From an uncultured Actinomycetes bacterium (GTDB lineage: Bacteria > Actinomycetota > Acidimicrobiia > Acidimicrobiales > SZUA-35): a stretch of 42,914 nt of DNA. Position 1 is the stretch's first letter, and each line of letters begins with the position of its first letter. A model generated the notes under the pieces. The model was not told where the DNA came from, did no database searches, and saw nothing but the letters and a program-made list of their open reading frames with translations. A program made the position numbers and the translations under genes. Shown in pieces: positions 41,941 to 42,914 of the stretch. The stretch covers positions 32,325 to 75,238 of the forward strand of contig CADEDH010000028.1 in the NCBI GenBank assembly GCA_902826025.1, written 5' to 3'.

Positions 41941-42726
41941 TTACGGGATCCACGACGGGTCGCGGCGTTCGTTGAAGGCGGCGATGCCTTCGGCTGCTTC
42001 CTCCGACTGGAACAGCTCCCGGGACCGCAGCGACGTCCAGGCGAAGCCGTCGGCCCGGTTGAGGTTCGGTACCCGCCGGATCAGGTCCTTCGACGCCGCC
42101 AGAGCGATCGGCCCACCGCGTACCACCATCGACACGTAGGCATTCACCGCTTCGTCGATCTCCTCAGCCGGCACGGCCCGGTTGATCAGCCCCACCTCGG
42201 CCGCCCGGGCCGGGGTGATCCGGTCGCCGGTGAGGAACAGCTCGCTGGCGTCGGCCCGCCGCAGCTTGGGCAGGCACACCACCGAGATCACGGCCGGGGC
42301 CACCCCGATGCGTACCTCGGTGAAGCCGATCTTGGCGTCGTCCCGCATCACCGACAGGTCGCACGCTGCTACCAGCCCTACCCCGCCGGCGGTGGCGTGG
42401 CCGTCGATCCGTCCGATCACGGGCTTGGGCGAATCGAGGATTTGGTCCATGACGTCGAGGAAGGTCCGCTGGGGTGTGGCCGACCCCACCCCCGGTGTCG
42501 CCGCCTTCAGATCGGCCCCGGCGCAGAACGTGTTGCCGGCGTTGGTGAGCACGATGGCCCGCACCGACTCGTCGGCCAGGGCCCGGTCGAGGTTCAGGCT
42601 GAGGCTGTTGACCAGGAGTTCGTTCAGGGCGTTCTTGCGCTCCGGCATGTTGAGCGTGATGGTGGCCACGCCGCCGGCCACGGCGTACAGCGTTGGCTCG
42701 CTGCCCGGTTCCTGAGGGTTCGACAT
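41941..42726 (-). CDS. Enoyl-CoA hydratase/isomerase-family protein
   Basis: 261 residues, crotonase fold. Oxyanion-hole segments FCAGADLKAA and GHATAGGVGLVAACDLS are present. Of the two hydratase glutamates, the GGGCE position is Gly (about 117), while Glu137 in IGFTEVRIG is kept. A simple hydratase is thus less sure; isomerase or other acyl-CoA chemistry is possible. ATG 42726 lies seven bases after CATGCT, a weak -10, and is preferred to ATG 42738, which overlaps that box. The stop codon abuts the repeat cluster. Confidence 0.88.
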   Translation of the reverse strand: MSNPQEPGSEPTLYAVAGGVATITLNMPERKNALNELLVNSLSLNLDRALADESVRAIVLTNAGNTFCAGADLKAATPGVGSATPQRTFLDVMDQILDSPKPVIGRIDGHATAGGVGLVAACDLSVMRDDAKIGFTEVRIGVAPAVISVVCLPKLRRADASELFLTGDRITPARAAEVGLINRAVPAEEIDEAVNAYVSMVVRGGPIALAASKDLIRRVPNLNRADGFAWTSLRSRELFQSEEAAEGIAAFNERRDPSWIP

Positions 42727-42788
42727 GGGCCACAGCATGGCGGAGGACCGGCCCCCTCGGCCACTGGGACCCAGGCGGAACGCCTTCT

Positions 42789-42914
42789 TCTGGGCCGGGG
42801 CCCCATCCCCGGCCCGCAGCTACGCTGTGTTGTTGCGGGGGCTGCGCCCCCGGGCCCCGTCTGGGCCGGGGCCCCATCCCCGGCCCGCAGCTACGCTGTG
42901 TTGTTGCGGGGGCT
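42789..42914. repeat. 71-bp tandem repeat at the right end
   Basis: 42789-42859 and 42860-42914 are identical over the 55 bases available (period 71). The unit opens TCTGGGCCGGGGCCCC, includes the arms GGCCGGGG/CCCCGGCC, CAGCTACGCTGTGTTGTTGC, and the hairpin GGGGGC-TGC-GCCCCC (42837-42851). It runs off the window, so the copy number is unknown. No ORF is supported in 42739-42914. Confidence 0.9.

Overview
The window is very GC-rich (roughly 70% by eye), and its third codon positions are almost all G or C, so nearly every gene throws long antisense shadow frames. Content points to a free-living actinobacterium, by inference probably Acidimicrobiia or a relative. The signs are a flavin/F420-type enzyme set (LLM oxidoreductase, PPOX-fold protein), a DtxR/IdeR-type regulator, a thiolase-like/DUF35 pair resembling actinobacterial Ltp2/ChsH2, and many probably leaderless genes. 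No rRNA, tRNA, CRISPR array, transposase or phage gene was seen. Both ends of the window lie inside short repeats (a GTTGCC hexamer tract on the left, a 71-bp tandem repeat on the right), as expected where an assembly broke.

Layout. 1-2534: a TetR repressor and a two-subunit ABC exporter (minus strand; the second subunit runs off the left edge) behind a palindromic operator. 2787-11282: a molybdenum hydroxylase large subunit divergent from a plus-strand run of VOC protein, two PuuE-like deacetylases, cupin, amidase and alpha/beta hydrolase, which looks like a catabolic island for a nitrogen-containing compound. 11309-16994: small oxidative/catabolic units (carboxymuconolactone decarboxylase family, VOC protein, cupin, dienelactone hydrolase, LLM oxidoreductase, PPOX protein, Ltp2-like thiolase with DUF35 partner). 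17116-25077: a complete, translationally coupled kdp potassium-uptake operon, preceded by an unrecognised 56-codon membrane gene. 25226-33612: an acidic low-complexity protein, a serine hydrolase, an enoyl-CoA isomerase-like protein, a CBS protein, an HTTM membrane protein with two small membrane partners, an HTH protein with two ClpX-type zinc fingers, a methyltransferase, a DtxR-family regulator and a RidA-like protein. 33641-42726: a pyruvate-dehydrogenase-E1/transketolase-like enzyme, an SDR, CobT, a lipoprotein, a pirin, a methyltransferase, a 58-residue zinc ribbon and an enoyl-CoA hydratase.

Two window-wide patterns matter more than any single gene. First, about 15 genes have a TANNNT-like -10 box only 5-8 bases before the start codon and no Shine-Dalgarno sequence, so their mRNAs are probably leaderless; this settles several starts. 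Second, intergenic spaces repeatedly carry short perfect hairpins whose loop is C-GNA-G on one strand (GAA, GCA, GTA, GGA). In places these form a two-hairpin unit that recurs at 32 kb, 41.8 kb and, diverged, 28.4 kb. The best candidates for undescribed biology are the operator-controlled HTH/double-ClpX-finger gene, this hairpin family, the catabolic island, the large nested inverted repeat after cobT, and the small genes around kdp and HTTM.
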